A DNA stretch of 64,000 nucleotides. It comes from Cheiracanthium punctorium (Eukaryota; Arthropoda; Arachnida; Araneae; Cheiracanthiidae). The notes below the pieces were generated by a model. It made no database searches. It was not told the DNA's origin and saw nothing but the letters and a program-made list of their open reading frames with translations. The stretch spans positions 1,116,001 through 1,180,000 of the forward strand of contig JAWZYV010013163.1 of assembly GCA_038373885.1 (NCBI GenBank), in the 5' to 3' direction. Below are positions 44,960 to 57,219 of the stretch, one piece after another. Made by a program: the position numbers and the translations under genes. Positions within the stretch are counted from its first letter, which is position 1, and every line of letters starts with the position of its first letter.

Positions 44960-47740
44960 ATGTCTCATATTTTTTACTTGCTTTTGTCTTAAGACCTTGG
45001 TTCATAATTCAGATTTTCAAGCACTGGGGCTAATACCCCGAAATGTGAACACAAGGTATGACGAATCTGATGTAAAGAACACAGATTTTTTCGATTCTCA
45101 TTATTATTAATTACATTTATCAAACAAATCATTGAACCATGTTCTGATGAACTTGTGCCTTTATTTAATCGCAGTATGCCTTATAACAGTGAATGAAACA
45201 GTGAAGTATCAACGCATGTAAACTTCGTTAGAACGTGAAACACTCATATAGCAGGTTTTTCTAATAACTTTAATTAAGCTTAAATCTCTAAAGGTCTAAG
45301 AAATTGGCAAAAATGTAAAGCTGTATTCGAAGCAAATCTTCCATGGAGATTTAAAATTCGAAAAAGGAAACGAAAAATGATTAGAATACTGGTCATTAAA
45401 AATAATAAAATTCAAACTCTTAAAGTGCTTTCAAGTTTTATTTTGCGTAATATAAATTGTAGATTGAATCAAGTGGAGATAATTTTATGTCTCAACCGCT
45501 TAGTGGGTTTAAAATGCATAATAATATTTTCTCACAGACGCCTGATTATCTAAAATCAGTCCTTTGTTTAACCATCTTTAAATCAATTGCCAAAACTTGC
45601 CGGTAGCAATTTATTCCCAGTGACCATCGTTACTTCATGACAGAGTTCTGTAAATCCTTTGTTGTCATTAAGTTTGTTTTTCAGAGTTAGAAGTACACTT
45701 CTGTAAAGTAGAAAACAGTAAATTCAGACAGTCTGCACTTTATTTTCTATTTTTTGGACACATTTTTTTTTCATTTATCATTAATAAACATTCTACTAGA
45801 AGACAAGAAGATCGAAATTTTAAGAGAACAGAAACTTTTCTTTCGGAGCAATCCTTAATCTAGAAATGTACAAATATTTCTTTAAATTTATTTTCATAGT
45901 TTAAGAAAATTTAATTTTGAGATATAAGACCTTGTCTTCTCTTTATCTCCTTGACACACAATTATTGTGTGTTTCTGCTGCAGTATTACTTTAGAATACA
46001 CTAGCTCCCATCAAAAAAGTAATTTCAGAAACCACGAATAAAACGATTAACAAAGAAATATGATTTGAAACTTGGAATGAATCCAGATATAGAAGAGAAG
46101 TTTTGTGTACTCTGAACAAATATTTGTTCCATATAATATCAGTTTTTTCCATTTTACATGGGTGTGTTCTTTTACCAGCAAAATGAAACCTAGTCAACTG
46201 TACAAGTAGTTAATAATAACATAAGACGTTCGTCTTACTGATAAGCTACATAAAAAAAGTTATAAAAAGGAAGTTAATTTCACTGGAAATTTAAATAATG
46301 TGTAACATTTTATACGAAATACTAATAAAAGTCATCCTTGTATCGTATGCTTGTATTCGAGAATAACCCTCTTCGAAAATAACTCTAACAAAAGTAACTG
46401 TGATATTAAAAAGTGTAAAACTATTATTAATAATTTACATAGTAACCACACGACGTCTGGTAATCCATTAAATTTAATATATTTAAATCTGTAATAAAGA
46501 AAATTTTTATTTTAATCTGTATTGTTATCTAAAATTGGAATGTGTAATTTGTATAAACTCCCTTTTTAGGTTTCCCTAAAGACTTTAACCATAGTTCAAA
46601 TGACACGCAGAAATAAGAAATATAGTACTATATATTTTACGATATGGAAGATAAATTTTGAAATTTATAAAAATAAACGTAGAGATTTTCGTTTGATAAT
46701 ACATTTTACTTCAGGGTGTAACTTTTTGCGCAAGATCGCTTACAAGGATTTTAAATTTGATAATATTTTAGGTATTTCTTCTTTTTCTTTTTAAAAGTTT
46801 GAACATTTAGCGCATTGTTTTGCAATGCTTTATAAGTTGTGTTAATTTTGTTTTCTTCGACGGATGTATATCTCTAAATAACCATAAACAATGACTGCCC
46901 TTTAAGCGCTATATATTGGAGCGCTTTTGAGCTTTCCCGTAAAAGAGCTATAATTACCACATACATTATTATTAACAGGGTAAGCAGGAATATCATATGA
47001 AAATTTCGTAACAATCTATAATTTCCTATGCAATGATGGGGAAACAGAGCCTCGAAATATCAAAAACTTTCCTATTTTGTCCAAAATTATTACTGAGATA
47101 TACATTCGTTTTATTATTATTATTCTCAAAACAAAATCTATGATATGCATACAGCAATATATTTATATTTCCAAGATAATACACTTACATTTTTTTCAAG
47201 ATTTTTCAGGTCTCCAAATAGTTTAAATTTACAATGGCTGAAAATTCACTGTTAAATAAATACCAATCAACGCTTAAACTAAGAATAAACAATATCAAGC
47301 TTAATAAATTTAACAATCTACTGATAGTAAATGTAATGCTGATAAAGAAGATTCATTTGACTGTACCAACTTTGTGCTTTGCATGACCTACATGAGATTG
47401 TTTTCAGCGTCTTCACTTAAAATCATTTTAAATTAATTAATTGCAATCGCTCTAAATTTCCTAAAAGTTTTCGACTTAAATTTCTAATTAGCAGGAAGGT
47501 GTAATCCATTCATCATAGTTAAATTTACCTTAAATACACACAAGAGAAAAATGATGACAGCTACTGCTTTATGAAGGAAAACATGTTTTATCATTTGAGA
47601 AAAGTGATTTAAATTAACCTTCTCATCTTAAATTAATTCTTGTTGCTGTTTGTGGCTGGTTGAACTGGGAAATTCAAAATATCTCAACTAATATGTACTA
47701 TCTTTTGCTATCTTCAATTTTTAAGATTCTTTTGTAAATA
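44960..47740. other. Gene-free AT-rich stretch
   Basis: No gene or repeat family recognised. Frames at 45991-46197 and 46600-46794 look like chance. Confidence 0.5.
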
Positions 47741-47757
47741 ATCATAGTGCGAATGAA

Positions 47758-47802
47758 TTTAATGTAAGATGTAAGTGTAAGATGTAAGTGTAAGATGTAA
47801 GA
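47758..47802. repeat. 12-bp minisatellite GTAAGATGTAAGT
   Basis: GTAAGATGTAAGT is repeated about three times in tandem. Confidence 0.85.
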
Positions 47803-47944
47803 TTTTTGATCCTTAAAATCTGTAGGCCGTTGGCAGTTGCCCCGTTTGCCCCGCCGGTAATATGGCACTGGTAATAAAATAAAACACATCTTTTACGAAC
47901 TTTCAGCAAATTTGAGGACGCTAGCCAATTAATGTCCATTCTCT

Positions 47945-48053
47945 TTTACAGATGGCGCCATCACTGCGCACTTTGAAAGCTAAAATCAAGCTAAAGCCAA
48001 GTTTGCATTGCCAGCCAAATGTCAAGCTTGATTTAAGCTTATGTGCTGTCTGG
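47945..48053. mobile_element. Solo end of the CCCAGACAGCACA element
   Basis: CAAGCTTGATTTAAGCTTATGTGCTGTCTGGG is shared with the right end of the 21477-22401 element (blocks CAAGCTTGATTTAAGC and TTATGTGCTGTCTGGG). The partner end was not found within the preceding few kb. Confidence 0.65.
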
Positions 48054-48169
48054 GACAGTAGCCGGAGGCAGTGATGCTTTTTTGGGTCTCGCAGAGGGCC
48101 AGCGTCAGCATATTTTCGAGGGTGGGCAAGATCATATTTTTAGTGCATAAAGCATTAACACTTTGGAAT

Positions 48170-48300
48170 TCACTTGGGAAAACGGGTTTTGCTGTCAGTC
48201 AGAACGCGTTTTGCCTAGTTAATTCGGGTTTTGCCTATAACGCTTTCAGTTAGAACGCGTTTTCCCTAGTTAATTCGGATTTTGACGGATTTCGGGTTTT
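48170..48300. repeat. Two-copy ~52-bp tandem repeat
   Basis: GTCAGAACGCGTTTTGCCTAGTTAATTCGGG and CAGTTAGAACGCGTTTTCCCTAGTTAATTCGG are successive copies (shared block AGAACGCGTTTT, CCTAGTTAATTCGG). Confidence 0.7.
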
Positions 48301-48429
48301 CACTGTAACATATACATGGAAAAAAAAATGCCGCGAATAAACAAAAAGGCCTCTCAAAAGCGAGAATTTATAATCATAATTGAATTAGAATTTATAATCA
48401 TTTGTTGATTTGATAACATTAATGAAACC

Positions 48430-48900
48430 GAAATCTATTATATAAATGTGAAAGTTTGTTTTTCATTCCGGGAACTCTTTCCACACCATTCGACCGATCG
48501 GCTTGAAATTTTATATATGTATTATATATTTTATATATGTAAAACGACATAGAATAGTTCGTAGTCAACTTTAAAATTCTGAAAAGTTAATTATTCCACG
48601 AAATTTTTCGAAATTTTGATAATTTTCACCTCCAGTTTCCGATTTTCTAAAATAATGATCATGTGATATACCATCTATATGCTGGCGATAGTCTATGTGC
48701 TGGCGATTATCCGTAAAAAGGTAGCATATCCTACATGAAATGACGTCATTTTCATGTCACTAATTAAAAATGGATTAGAAATTTTAATATTGTGTAAAAT
48801 AGTGATCTTGTGACATACCATCTGTATGCTGGAGATAGACTTGACTGTAATGAAAGCGGTAAATCATAGATGAAATCCTAATTATGTTATCAAAATTTGA
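48430..48900. repeat. Dispersed repeat with ~147-bp internal duplication
   Basis: Begins near TATATAAATGTGAAAGTTTG and CCATTCGACCGATCGGCTTG. Then TGATC.TGTGA.ATACCATCT.TATGCTGG recurs at 48656 and 48803. CATTCGA..GA..CTTGAAATTTT resembles the CATTCGATTGAGCTT marker of the 18775-19407 element. The limits are uncertain. Confidence 0.45.
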
Positions 48901-49670
48901 CAAAATGTTATCCCCACGAGCGAAATAATAAACTTCTAGATTATCAAATGTTCTTGAAAAGTAAACTAACCTGAGATTTTTTTTCTTCTTTCACTAATTC
49001 ATATTAGATATCACAACCTATTATAAAATTCAATGCATTTTTTTTAGTGCACGAGCTACCCTTGGCAATTTTTGATGATTTTTCAGAAACCATAATAACG
49101 AAAGGAAACGTGCATTTCTTAAAATCGTGGGAAATTCAGAAGTCGCTACAAAATAGAAAGTACTAATTAACGTATTCGCTATTCGTTTGATGACGGTCGT
49201 CGTTTTTGTTCCCAATAAATGCACAAAATGTTACCAAGTTTTGACGACCTTTGGCGCATATATATATATTATTATTTTTTTTTCGCCGAATTCTAGCAAC
49301 TTAAGAAGCTCTGTCACAAAAGTTACGTCAGTAGCCAAATAGCTCCGAAAAATGTTTGAAATACCGATTAGGTCGGAATAACCCGAACATCTCAAAATAA
49401 CTTTTATAATTTCTGATGCAAGTGAGAATAAAATGAGCAAACTAATTTTAAATACATGCTCTTCTAATTAGCTTCATTACGCAGATTATCCATTTTTATT
49501 AAAACTATTTTGGTAGGTTACCAGTTCAAATCGCGAGATCAATGTTATTGTTAAACGAATGAGCTGAAAATCTTACACATTGAAATCCATAATACATCAC
49601 AAGAAAATTTAGGATGTGCATCATGAACGAAAATGATATTGCGATTACAACGTGAAATAATTTGCTCTAC
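48900..49670. other. No gene called
   Basis: Two adjacent - strand frames (49030-49224 and 49231-49440) have fair composition, but no family, splice site or copy supports them. Confidence 0.35.
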
Positions 49671-49674
49671 ACTG

Positions 49675-50283
49675 CACCGGTCAACACAATTTTTGGGTCT
49701 GACTTCTACATGTTAAATTTTAGATTCTAATACGAGAAAACAAAGGAAAAATATTTCTTTTTTTATGAAAGTTTGCTTTTGTAGAAATTAAAGTACTTTT
49801 TTCAATTTTTTGGCAAAAATCACTGATTTTTATATTTTTTTTATAATTCCACTCCAAAATATGATCAGAAAGTGTTTTTGCTGGATATAAAAGCCTTTAT
49901 TCAAGATTTGTGATAAACAATAACATATGAATGTAAAATAATAACAAACTAATGTCTAAAAGTGAATATATTTCTTATTTCTTTTATGTTAGTTTGAGCA
50001 AATAATAATACAAACAAATAATAATATTACAAATAATACTACAGTACAACATGGTTACAAATAATAATACAGTTTTTTTTCGGGTTTATCAAAGTGCTGT
50101 CATCTTTCGTTTATGAAATAAATTAAAATGCACTTATCGACGTAAATCGGACAAAAGGAAACTTTACGAACTAAAAATGAAAATTTAAGTGTTTTTCAAT
50201 GTCTAGTATCGGAGTTTAAGCATGAGAACAGAACCTCCCCCCAATTGTTTTTTTTTTTTTTTTTTTTTTTTTGTTGACCAGTG
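49675..50283. mobile_element. Possible 609-bp TIR element
   Basis: CACCGGTCAACA at left and the complement of TGTTGACCAGTG at right match at 11 of 12 bases. A T run of about 27 adjoins the right end (50248-50272). No coding sequence; target duplication unclear. Confidence 0.4.
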
Positions 50284-50289
50284 CTATCT

Positions 50290-52770
50290 TTCCAAATAAT
50301 GAACTCACAGATGTGCTTAGAACACTCCACTAGAGATGACTTCTGCTAATGTTCTATTTATTTTATATTAATATATTTCCGTTTTAAGAGAGCAAGATCT
50401 CTAGGCTCGATTATGTGTTTAAATATTGAATATGACACTATGGCAACTATTGTGTCAAAAATAGAATATGAAATTGGTCTTTTATTTTAATAGCAAGTGA
50501 GATCGACGTTAGTTTTATGTAATGAGTGTAATCTTTATTTCGAGTGTAATACTCCATTAGAAGCCCAGTGCAGGTCATTTCAGTAACAGATCATTACGTC
50601 ACGAAAGTTTACATTTACAAAAGTGCTACGAAGTCATCAAGGACCATGGCATCAAACCGTACATTGTCCATCAAATATTTCACATAGGCTTTCTGTATTT
50701 ATGCTATCAGGAATATTATAAGAGATTTGTTACATAAAATTTCAGTAAGGTTTTCTTCTTCATGACTGCGCTAATCCATTGTTCACGCTTTAGGAACTGC
50801 AAGATAATAAAAAAAGCCCACATCACGTAATTTTAATTCTAAGATATATATTAAAGCTATAAATATTAAACCTAAAATACATTATTATATGATGTGGGAA
50901 TAAGGTCTTTTGAAAATGAAGATCTTCGTCTGCATACCGTTAATTTCTTTCTTTTTCGGTCACAAAAGGGAAACTGACATAAGTTTTTGTGTCATCATGC
51001 TGCAATATCACGGATTTGAACATATGTCTTTAATTTGTCGTCACAATTCAAATAATTTTTCACTTTTTGAGATTTGGCATCACTGTTCTTAATTCGTATA
51101 ATATGTGTAAAAACATTCGTTTCCTGCCAGGCGGAAAACAGGCACGCAGCTATTATACATAATAAATTCCAACGATGCATTATTACATCGCGTAACAAGT
51201 CAAACTTATTACAATAATTCTCCCTGTAGTTTCAAACAGTGAACTTCTTTAAAACATTACACAGTATATCGAAAAACTGAAATTAAATTTGTTTTTCTTC
51301 TATAACGTCAGTAGACATTTATAGGTTAATATGTTAAGAAAAGTATTTTTTTTTTACGGTATTTTGTTCGTGAGTTACACAAACATGATCTCTATCAAAA
51401 ATTTTGAAGAGAAAATTTTAAATTGAGAAAATTTGTCGAATTCCACCACTTCTCCATATTGTCAAAAGAATTTCATTTTCAGGTGAATATATTTTTTAAA
51501 GTTACATAAAATAAATTTATTCTTTAGAGTAGTTTTAGAGGAAATTCAGAGTTCTCCAACCATTTTCCAGTAAAATTACTCTTACACTTAATAGAATTAA
51601 AACAGCTACAAAAGACATAAATGCGTATTTAAGAATATTCTAAGCACAAAATTGGTAGCAGTATGCTAATAAATTTACTGATACTCCTAATATATAACAA
51701 AAACAAAAACAAAAATATATAAATTCATATTTAGTACTTTATTCTTAACCTAACTTAATTCTACTCAAATGTATTCCATTTAGTACTAAAGTCCTTACAT
51801 TTTAATCCTTGCATTCCATTAAATAACTTTCTTACATTGCTTGATTAGAAAAGAAGACGGGACTCCATTTAACATTGTTAAATCCACTCTACCTCAACAC
51901 TGGCGATAGAGATACGATGGCCGCGTCTGTTCGGTCAAGGAAGACAGCTCTTGAAATTTGATAAAACTTAATTCAAATTATCATCAAAGATTTCTTAACT
52001 AATTAGTGAATGTTTGTGTTTAACTTCGGGAGACTAGAAATGTGAAAACATCTAGTTTATATTCAAAGACAGCTATTTTCCGAGAAAGCTTCAGATATGC
52101 ACTCTGCAGACTTTACTGAACGAAGTTTAGCTTTACTGAGTTACTTCTGCAGTTTGGTTTAAGGGAGCGTTGAAATTTGCAAGTTTATTGATTTGAAGAC
52201 ATGATGTGTTTTTACTAAATTTATATCATAAATTTTGTTTTAAATATTGCTAAGATGGGATTCACACTGTAGAGAATAAGCGAATATTCGATATGCTTGG
52301 GTTATAATTCGAAAATCAACATTAATTGTGTTTCACATGAGTAGTTTTGTATAAAAATGGCATATTTAAAAATATAAAAAAACTTTAATCATACGTTTAA
52401 AAATATTCAATAAATTCATAGTTAAATTTGCTTTAAAACTTCTCAAAAAAATACAATATCGTAATTTTTAACATTTTTCTCAACTTTATAATAAATCTGT
52501 ATTATTTACAAACTCACAGTTCGTAAAAACACCTAGTACGTATTCCGTGCTTGCAAAGTGCAGCTTTATACATTTTAAAACTAATTTAATTTGCAAAAGT
52601 AAGGCATTTTTACTAAATGAAAAACATCTTTTAGATATTATTATCTATAATAAATGACCATAAATGGTGTTTTGAATAGCGTTAAACTAATATCCAAGCT
52701 GTGGAAGATTATTGGACATTTAATATGCTTGAGTTAATTTACGCGAGTCTGCAATATGAGCGTTTTGCAT
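50290..52770. other. Gene-free AT-rich stretch
   Basis: Nothing recognised. The overlapping frames at 50910-51198 look like chance. Confidence 0.5.
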
Positions 52771-52779
52771 GAGTTAAAA

Positions 52780-53062
52780 GTTAAACATTGGCGCAAAAGC
52801 CCCACTTGGCGCAAAATCCCCAAGGCTTGCGCTGTCCAACCACGCCTTTGCGATCATGGGCTCTGGGGTGCGAAAGCATACGCCTCGGACAGGTGACCAG
52901 CCTGGCGTGCGTCCCCCAATGTTATAAATTTGGTCCTCATTTCACGGGCACACTCAAGGGATGTAAGGCTGATTGAATCTTGCCCAGACCCAGACTCGAA
53001 CCCTGGATATGCGACAAGGCAACGCAATGAGATAACTTTTGCACAAACGGGCCTCTATTGAT
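52780..53062 (-). mobile_element. tRNA-derived SINE
   Basis: On the - strand: GCAAAAGTTATCTCATTGCG (A-box region), CCTTGTCGCATA, then CCAGGGTTCGAGTCTGGG, a near-perfect T-arm and B-box. The GC-rich body runs down to about 52785. The 62-codon + frame at 52788-52976 is inside it and is not a gene. The acceptor stem does not close, so it is not a functional tRNA. Confidence 0.65.
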
Positions 53063-53105
53063 TGAGTAGTTTAAATGACATAGAAAAACATACTGTTAAA
53101 AAATT

Positions 53106-53107
<2 letters not shown>

Positions 53108-53147
<40 letters not shown>
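53108..53147. repeat. (AT)n microsatellite
   Basis: About 18 AT units. Confidence 0.95.
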
Positions 53148-53149
<2 letters not shown>

Positions 53150-53150
<1 letters not shown>

Positions 53151-55170
53151 TATATCCACCTTAAAAAATTACAAAAAATATAACAAATTCCTAATTTTTA
53201 ATATTTTCCACAATTTACAATAATTCTCTATTTTTCACAAACTTATATTCCATGAAAACTCCTTTTATCGATTATGTGGTGCATATTTTGCTTTTAAGAA
53301 TGCCCATCATTCTTGAACTACTTACACAGTGAAGCCTGTATATGCCTTTTTAATCAATGTACTTGTCTACAGCGATGAACCTATCTACAGCTACAGTCAT
53401 GAGCAAGGTTTGCCAATTAATTAATGATATCTTATTTTCTAGATAAACATTATTTTTATTTGCTTTGATAATTGATAAACACTTACAATTATCTTATAAT
53501 GTGCAAAAGCTCAACCTGTCTAAAGCGATAAACTCTCTATAACGATATTTTTCTCTGGTTCATCAATATGGTTATACACGTGTTTCAAGTAGAAAAATTT
53601 GTGCAAAATAGAAAGTTGAATTGATTCATTTGTGACACAGAAACGGCCATGGTTAAACAAGTGAAATTCTCTTATAATAAGTGTAAAAGCACTTAAGTGT
53701 CCAGACCATTAATAAAGAACGTAATTTACTTTTGTTAAATTCACTTGAAATTACCGTAGACTAAACTAAATAATAATGGTGCAAGCTCGCATTTGATGAT
53801 GGAAAATTTTATCACAAAACTTGAAAATTAGATTAAAAGTCATTCCCTTCACTTCGCTCAAGTCATTCGCTTCACTTAAAGTAATTCGGAGTAACTTAAA
53901 GTAATGGAAATTTTAAGTTCTTATAATTTGAATACATTATAAACAAATCTACAATGAAAAGATATTTGAACTGTGTAGCAAGAGAATATATGTAAAATGT
54001 CTTCTATTTTCTGTTTCTTTTTTTTATTGTCGAGAGATTATGTAGTATTAGAAATAAAGTTTAAAATATACTAGTCTTAGTTGTCTTTCTTCATTACGGA
54101 AAATGAGCTAAATTATATTGAAGAGTTGTATTATGTGAAAGAGATGCCACCATCTGAATATTTCGCACACGCAGAACAAGTACCCAAAATACGTCAAAGA
54201 ATGAACTTTTACTTTCAATTCTCGGTACTGGTGTTTGCTTTCATTAATGAATTTCAAAAATTCGCATAGATTCTGAACTTGATCTCAAATTATTTCATCT
54301 CTTATTACAGTAAACCACTTTGTTCAAAACATTATAAGTCATTTATAATAAAAAATTAATCAAACAGCACACAAAGTAAACACATAAATTATAGCATAAA
54401 ATACAAACACGTTTTTTTCTGATATCTTCTATAATTCAAGATAAAAATAAAAATAAAATATCCTTTAATATTGCACTGTGATTTAAAAACAAAATTTAAG
54501 GTGGAAAATACATTTCAATTTTTGAGTGCCTCAAGCTTTAGAAAAAGGCAACATGTTGCACTTCATGTATAAAAAACTTTCTAATTTTAAAGGAGAACCT
54601 CCATTTTTTAGATCTAAAGTATAAATAACTAATCAGGCTTAAAATAGGAAGAAACAAAAAACTTTCTTTTAAAATTTAGTTATTTTTAAGTATGTTTATC
54701 AGAAAATAGATAAATCGGTTCATGTACTTTATAAAATACACCTATGCAAATAAAAATATTCTTTTTCAGTTAATTACTGAAAGAAGAAAAGTGTATAAAT
54801 AAAATTCACTGATGTTTTTAAAAAAGCTAAGATTACAGTTTAAGTATGAAAATAATAATTATATTCTTTAGTATATTTGTAACAAAATGCAATAGAAAGA
54901 GATTTCTAAAAATATTTTTCCTTATAACGATATTTTTATGTTTTATTGATTATTCTTGTGCATTAGTGATCAGTTGAAATGGGAATAATTTGTATAAGCT
55001 CCTTTGCATAAATCTGCATCCATTTTTCGGGAGATATCTAAAGGAAGTGTCATGAAATACAAGAACGTGATCTCAGGTTTCAATGGATTTCAAAAACTTT
55101 AATTGTTTCAGAAATGTTATATTATGCATTGAATATATTTTTCCATTTTCTTATACTGAATGTGCCCTAC
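53150..55170. other. Gene-free AT-rich stretch
   Basis: The frame at 54081-54269 has a mildly coding-like middle (KEMPPSEYFAHAEQVPKIRQ) but no splice context or stop conservation. It is not called. A small direct repeat (CATTCCCTTCACTTCGCTCA..) lies at 53.84 kb. Confidence 0.45.
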
Positions 55171-55174
55171 CAGT

Positions 55175-55620
55175 GGCATACCTCTAGCGCTTTGTACTGG
55201 CGGAAGACGCCTGGTTCGAAATCAGGTCGCTTCCGTCGACCTAACCGTTCAGAGTTTTCCGTGGTTTTCACCGGAACTTAGCGTAAATACGGGTTAGGAC
55301 CCCTTAGAAAGTCCCCTAAGGAGGGCAATCTCAGCCCCCGGCACAGATCCCTAGCGCAGATAGTTGGCCGTAACCCACATTTCCATTTCCATTTATCCTG
55401 AATGTAACCATCTCCGGCCCACGCCTTCTTATTGCTGTCCAAAGGAAGAAACTGACCTCTGGCGGTTTACGACTATGTACCATCTAGTTAGGTACAGCAA
55501 TTTAGATCATTAGTGGAAAGGGGTGTCATTTGCGGATCTGCGCCTCTCTCTCCCATCTAATGAGCAACCTAGTAAAAAGATCAAAGGGACCTGTGATGAA
55601 GATCACATATCTAATTTAAT
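55175..55620 (+). mobile_element. tRNA-derived SINE, full length
   Basis: The head has AGTGGCATACCTCTAGCGC and a T-arm CCTGGTTCGAAATCAGG with B-box GGTTCGAAATC. The body holds CCGGAACTTAGCGTAAATAC and TAGTTGGCCGTAACCCAC, shared with the fragment at 41214-41335. A second GC-rich block (CCCATCTAATGAGCAACCTA) reaches about 55600. The 3' limit is uncertain. Confidence 0.7.
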
Positions 55621-55629
55621 AATCATCTA

Positions 55630-56630
55630 CTTTGGCTTTCTTTAATGTAATCTATCCAAAATTCAAGAGTTCTAAATCACTTCTCTTTTCATATTTCGGC
55701 TTTTAAATCTGTATATTTACTTTTCCCTGTATGCACTATTCTTTTTGTTTTTAATTGTTTCGTCTCTTCAGACCGGTGTGCTAAAATTAGATTATATTGC
55801 TTCTGTTTGCAAAATCAACGGTCTTTTTGATTTTCCTCTTGGCATCCTGCTGGCGTAAGTTATTTTGTTGTTCCCCTGCGACGACTTTAAAATTATTGGC
55901 TCGCGATTACGTCATTTTTAATTTTATTGGATTAACTTGTAGGGTTGCTCTGGAATTGGCGTTATTATCTCGGCCAAGTTATTGTTCTCGCCAATATGTA
56001 ATTCTGTGCTGGCGTCATTTTTAAGTCATTCCACCTTAATTTCACTGTCCATATAGGACGTCATTTTATTTTCGCTGAGCCACCACCGCCCGTTATAATA
56101 ATGTTTCAATAGTATATTTTAAATAAATTGTTTTCAGCATTCAATGTCTTTTTCTTTACTGCAACTAAGTGCAATCGAACCTGGTTTATTCATGTCACAA
56201 CGCAACTTGATAATTTAAAACAGCCCTTCTAATTAACTTCTTTACAGGACCCACGGATTACAACGGTACATTCGTTTTTCTTCAGTCTGGATTCAAACCT
56301 TATTCCTTTGGCCCATTCGACATGTTACCAAATAGGCTAAGACTACACTTCAAGCCCTGTGGCCTCTGGAATACTCGCATTGTGATGCGTGATGTCTTCC
56401 TGGGAACATCCAAGCATCAAGGATATGACCTTTCTAAATGTCAGCATTCTCTGTTCCATATTTTGCGCGTAATTTCACATAGATACCGCCTCAAACAATG
56501 CCATTTCAACCTTCATGTCAATCTTTCTCGAACACATGATTGATGCCAACGGATTTTTAGAAGCTTTTAATGAAATTGTATTTCGTCTTTCCGCATTGTG
56601 TCACACTTAAAAATAAGGTGTCTCCTTTTT
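55630..56630. other. Unassigned, moderately GC-balanced stretch
   Basis: Frames at 55797-56024 and 56322-56543 are open but show no domain or splice structure. It may be older repeat sequence linked to the neighbouring SINE and duplication. I see nothing firmer. Confidence 0.35.
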
Positions 56631-56639
56631 ATAGAATAT

Positions 56640-56785
56640 ATTATAATAAATGCTTCCTCACCCGTCGCATATCCTTCAGAAACGCCATCTTGTTATTTCC
56701 ATCCTAGTATACCATGCCTACTTACTTCCTGTAGGCCATTAGTCTTGGATTATGATTACCTCTAACTCTTTGGAGATCTTTTTTT
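56640..56785. repeat. Direct repeat, copy 1
   Basis: ATAATAAATGCTTCCTCACCC, CGCATATCCTTCAG, AACGCCATC and GGCCATTAGTCTTGGATTATG recur in order in 57062-57215. Confidence 0.75.
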
Positions 56786-57061
56786 AGTCATTTATCTTAT
56801 CCTGTATTCGGGCACTTTGTGCAAGCATCGATCTAACGCTGTGGAGTTTTGAGCGGTTTTCTCCAGATATATCGTGAATTTTCATCTCTCACAAAAGTTA
56901 CACATTCAAACATTTCAATCTATGTTAAGAAAAACGTTAGATAAAAATACACTCACGATATAATCTGTACGATAACATATTTGCTGATGCAGTCCCTTCA
57001 GGGCAGGTCACAACAGTTTCATCGAAATTATCCTTTACAAGACCTGTCAGTGGTGACCAGA

Positions 57062-57215
57062 AAATATAATAATAAATGTTTCCTGACCCTTCGCATGTCT
57101 TTCAGGAACGCCATCCCGTTATTCTCATCCAATCCTTCTTGTCTACTTATTTCCTATAGGCCATTACTCTTGGATTATGGCTACCACTAACCCTTTTAAG
57201 ATTTTTCTTTTCTTC
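57062..57215. repeat. Direct repeat, copy 2
   Basis: Diverged copy of 56640-56785 in the same orientation, about 420 bp away (CGCATGTCTTTCAGGAACGCC, GGCCATTACTCTTGGATTATG). It may reflect a tandem duplication of a larger unit or two inserts of one repeat. Confidence 0.75.
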
Positions 57216-57219
57216 TTCT

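Noticed and set aside
47698..47939. Two overlapping - strand frames with a GC-rich patch (GGCGGGGCAAACGGGGCAAC)
   Set aside because: They lie partly in the 12-bp minisatellite and show no domain. The patch may be a repeat tail but has no second copy here.
54081..54269. 62-codon + frame with a fairly coding-like middle
   Set aside because: No splice sites, no copy elsewhere, no recognised domain.
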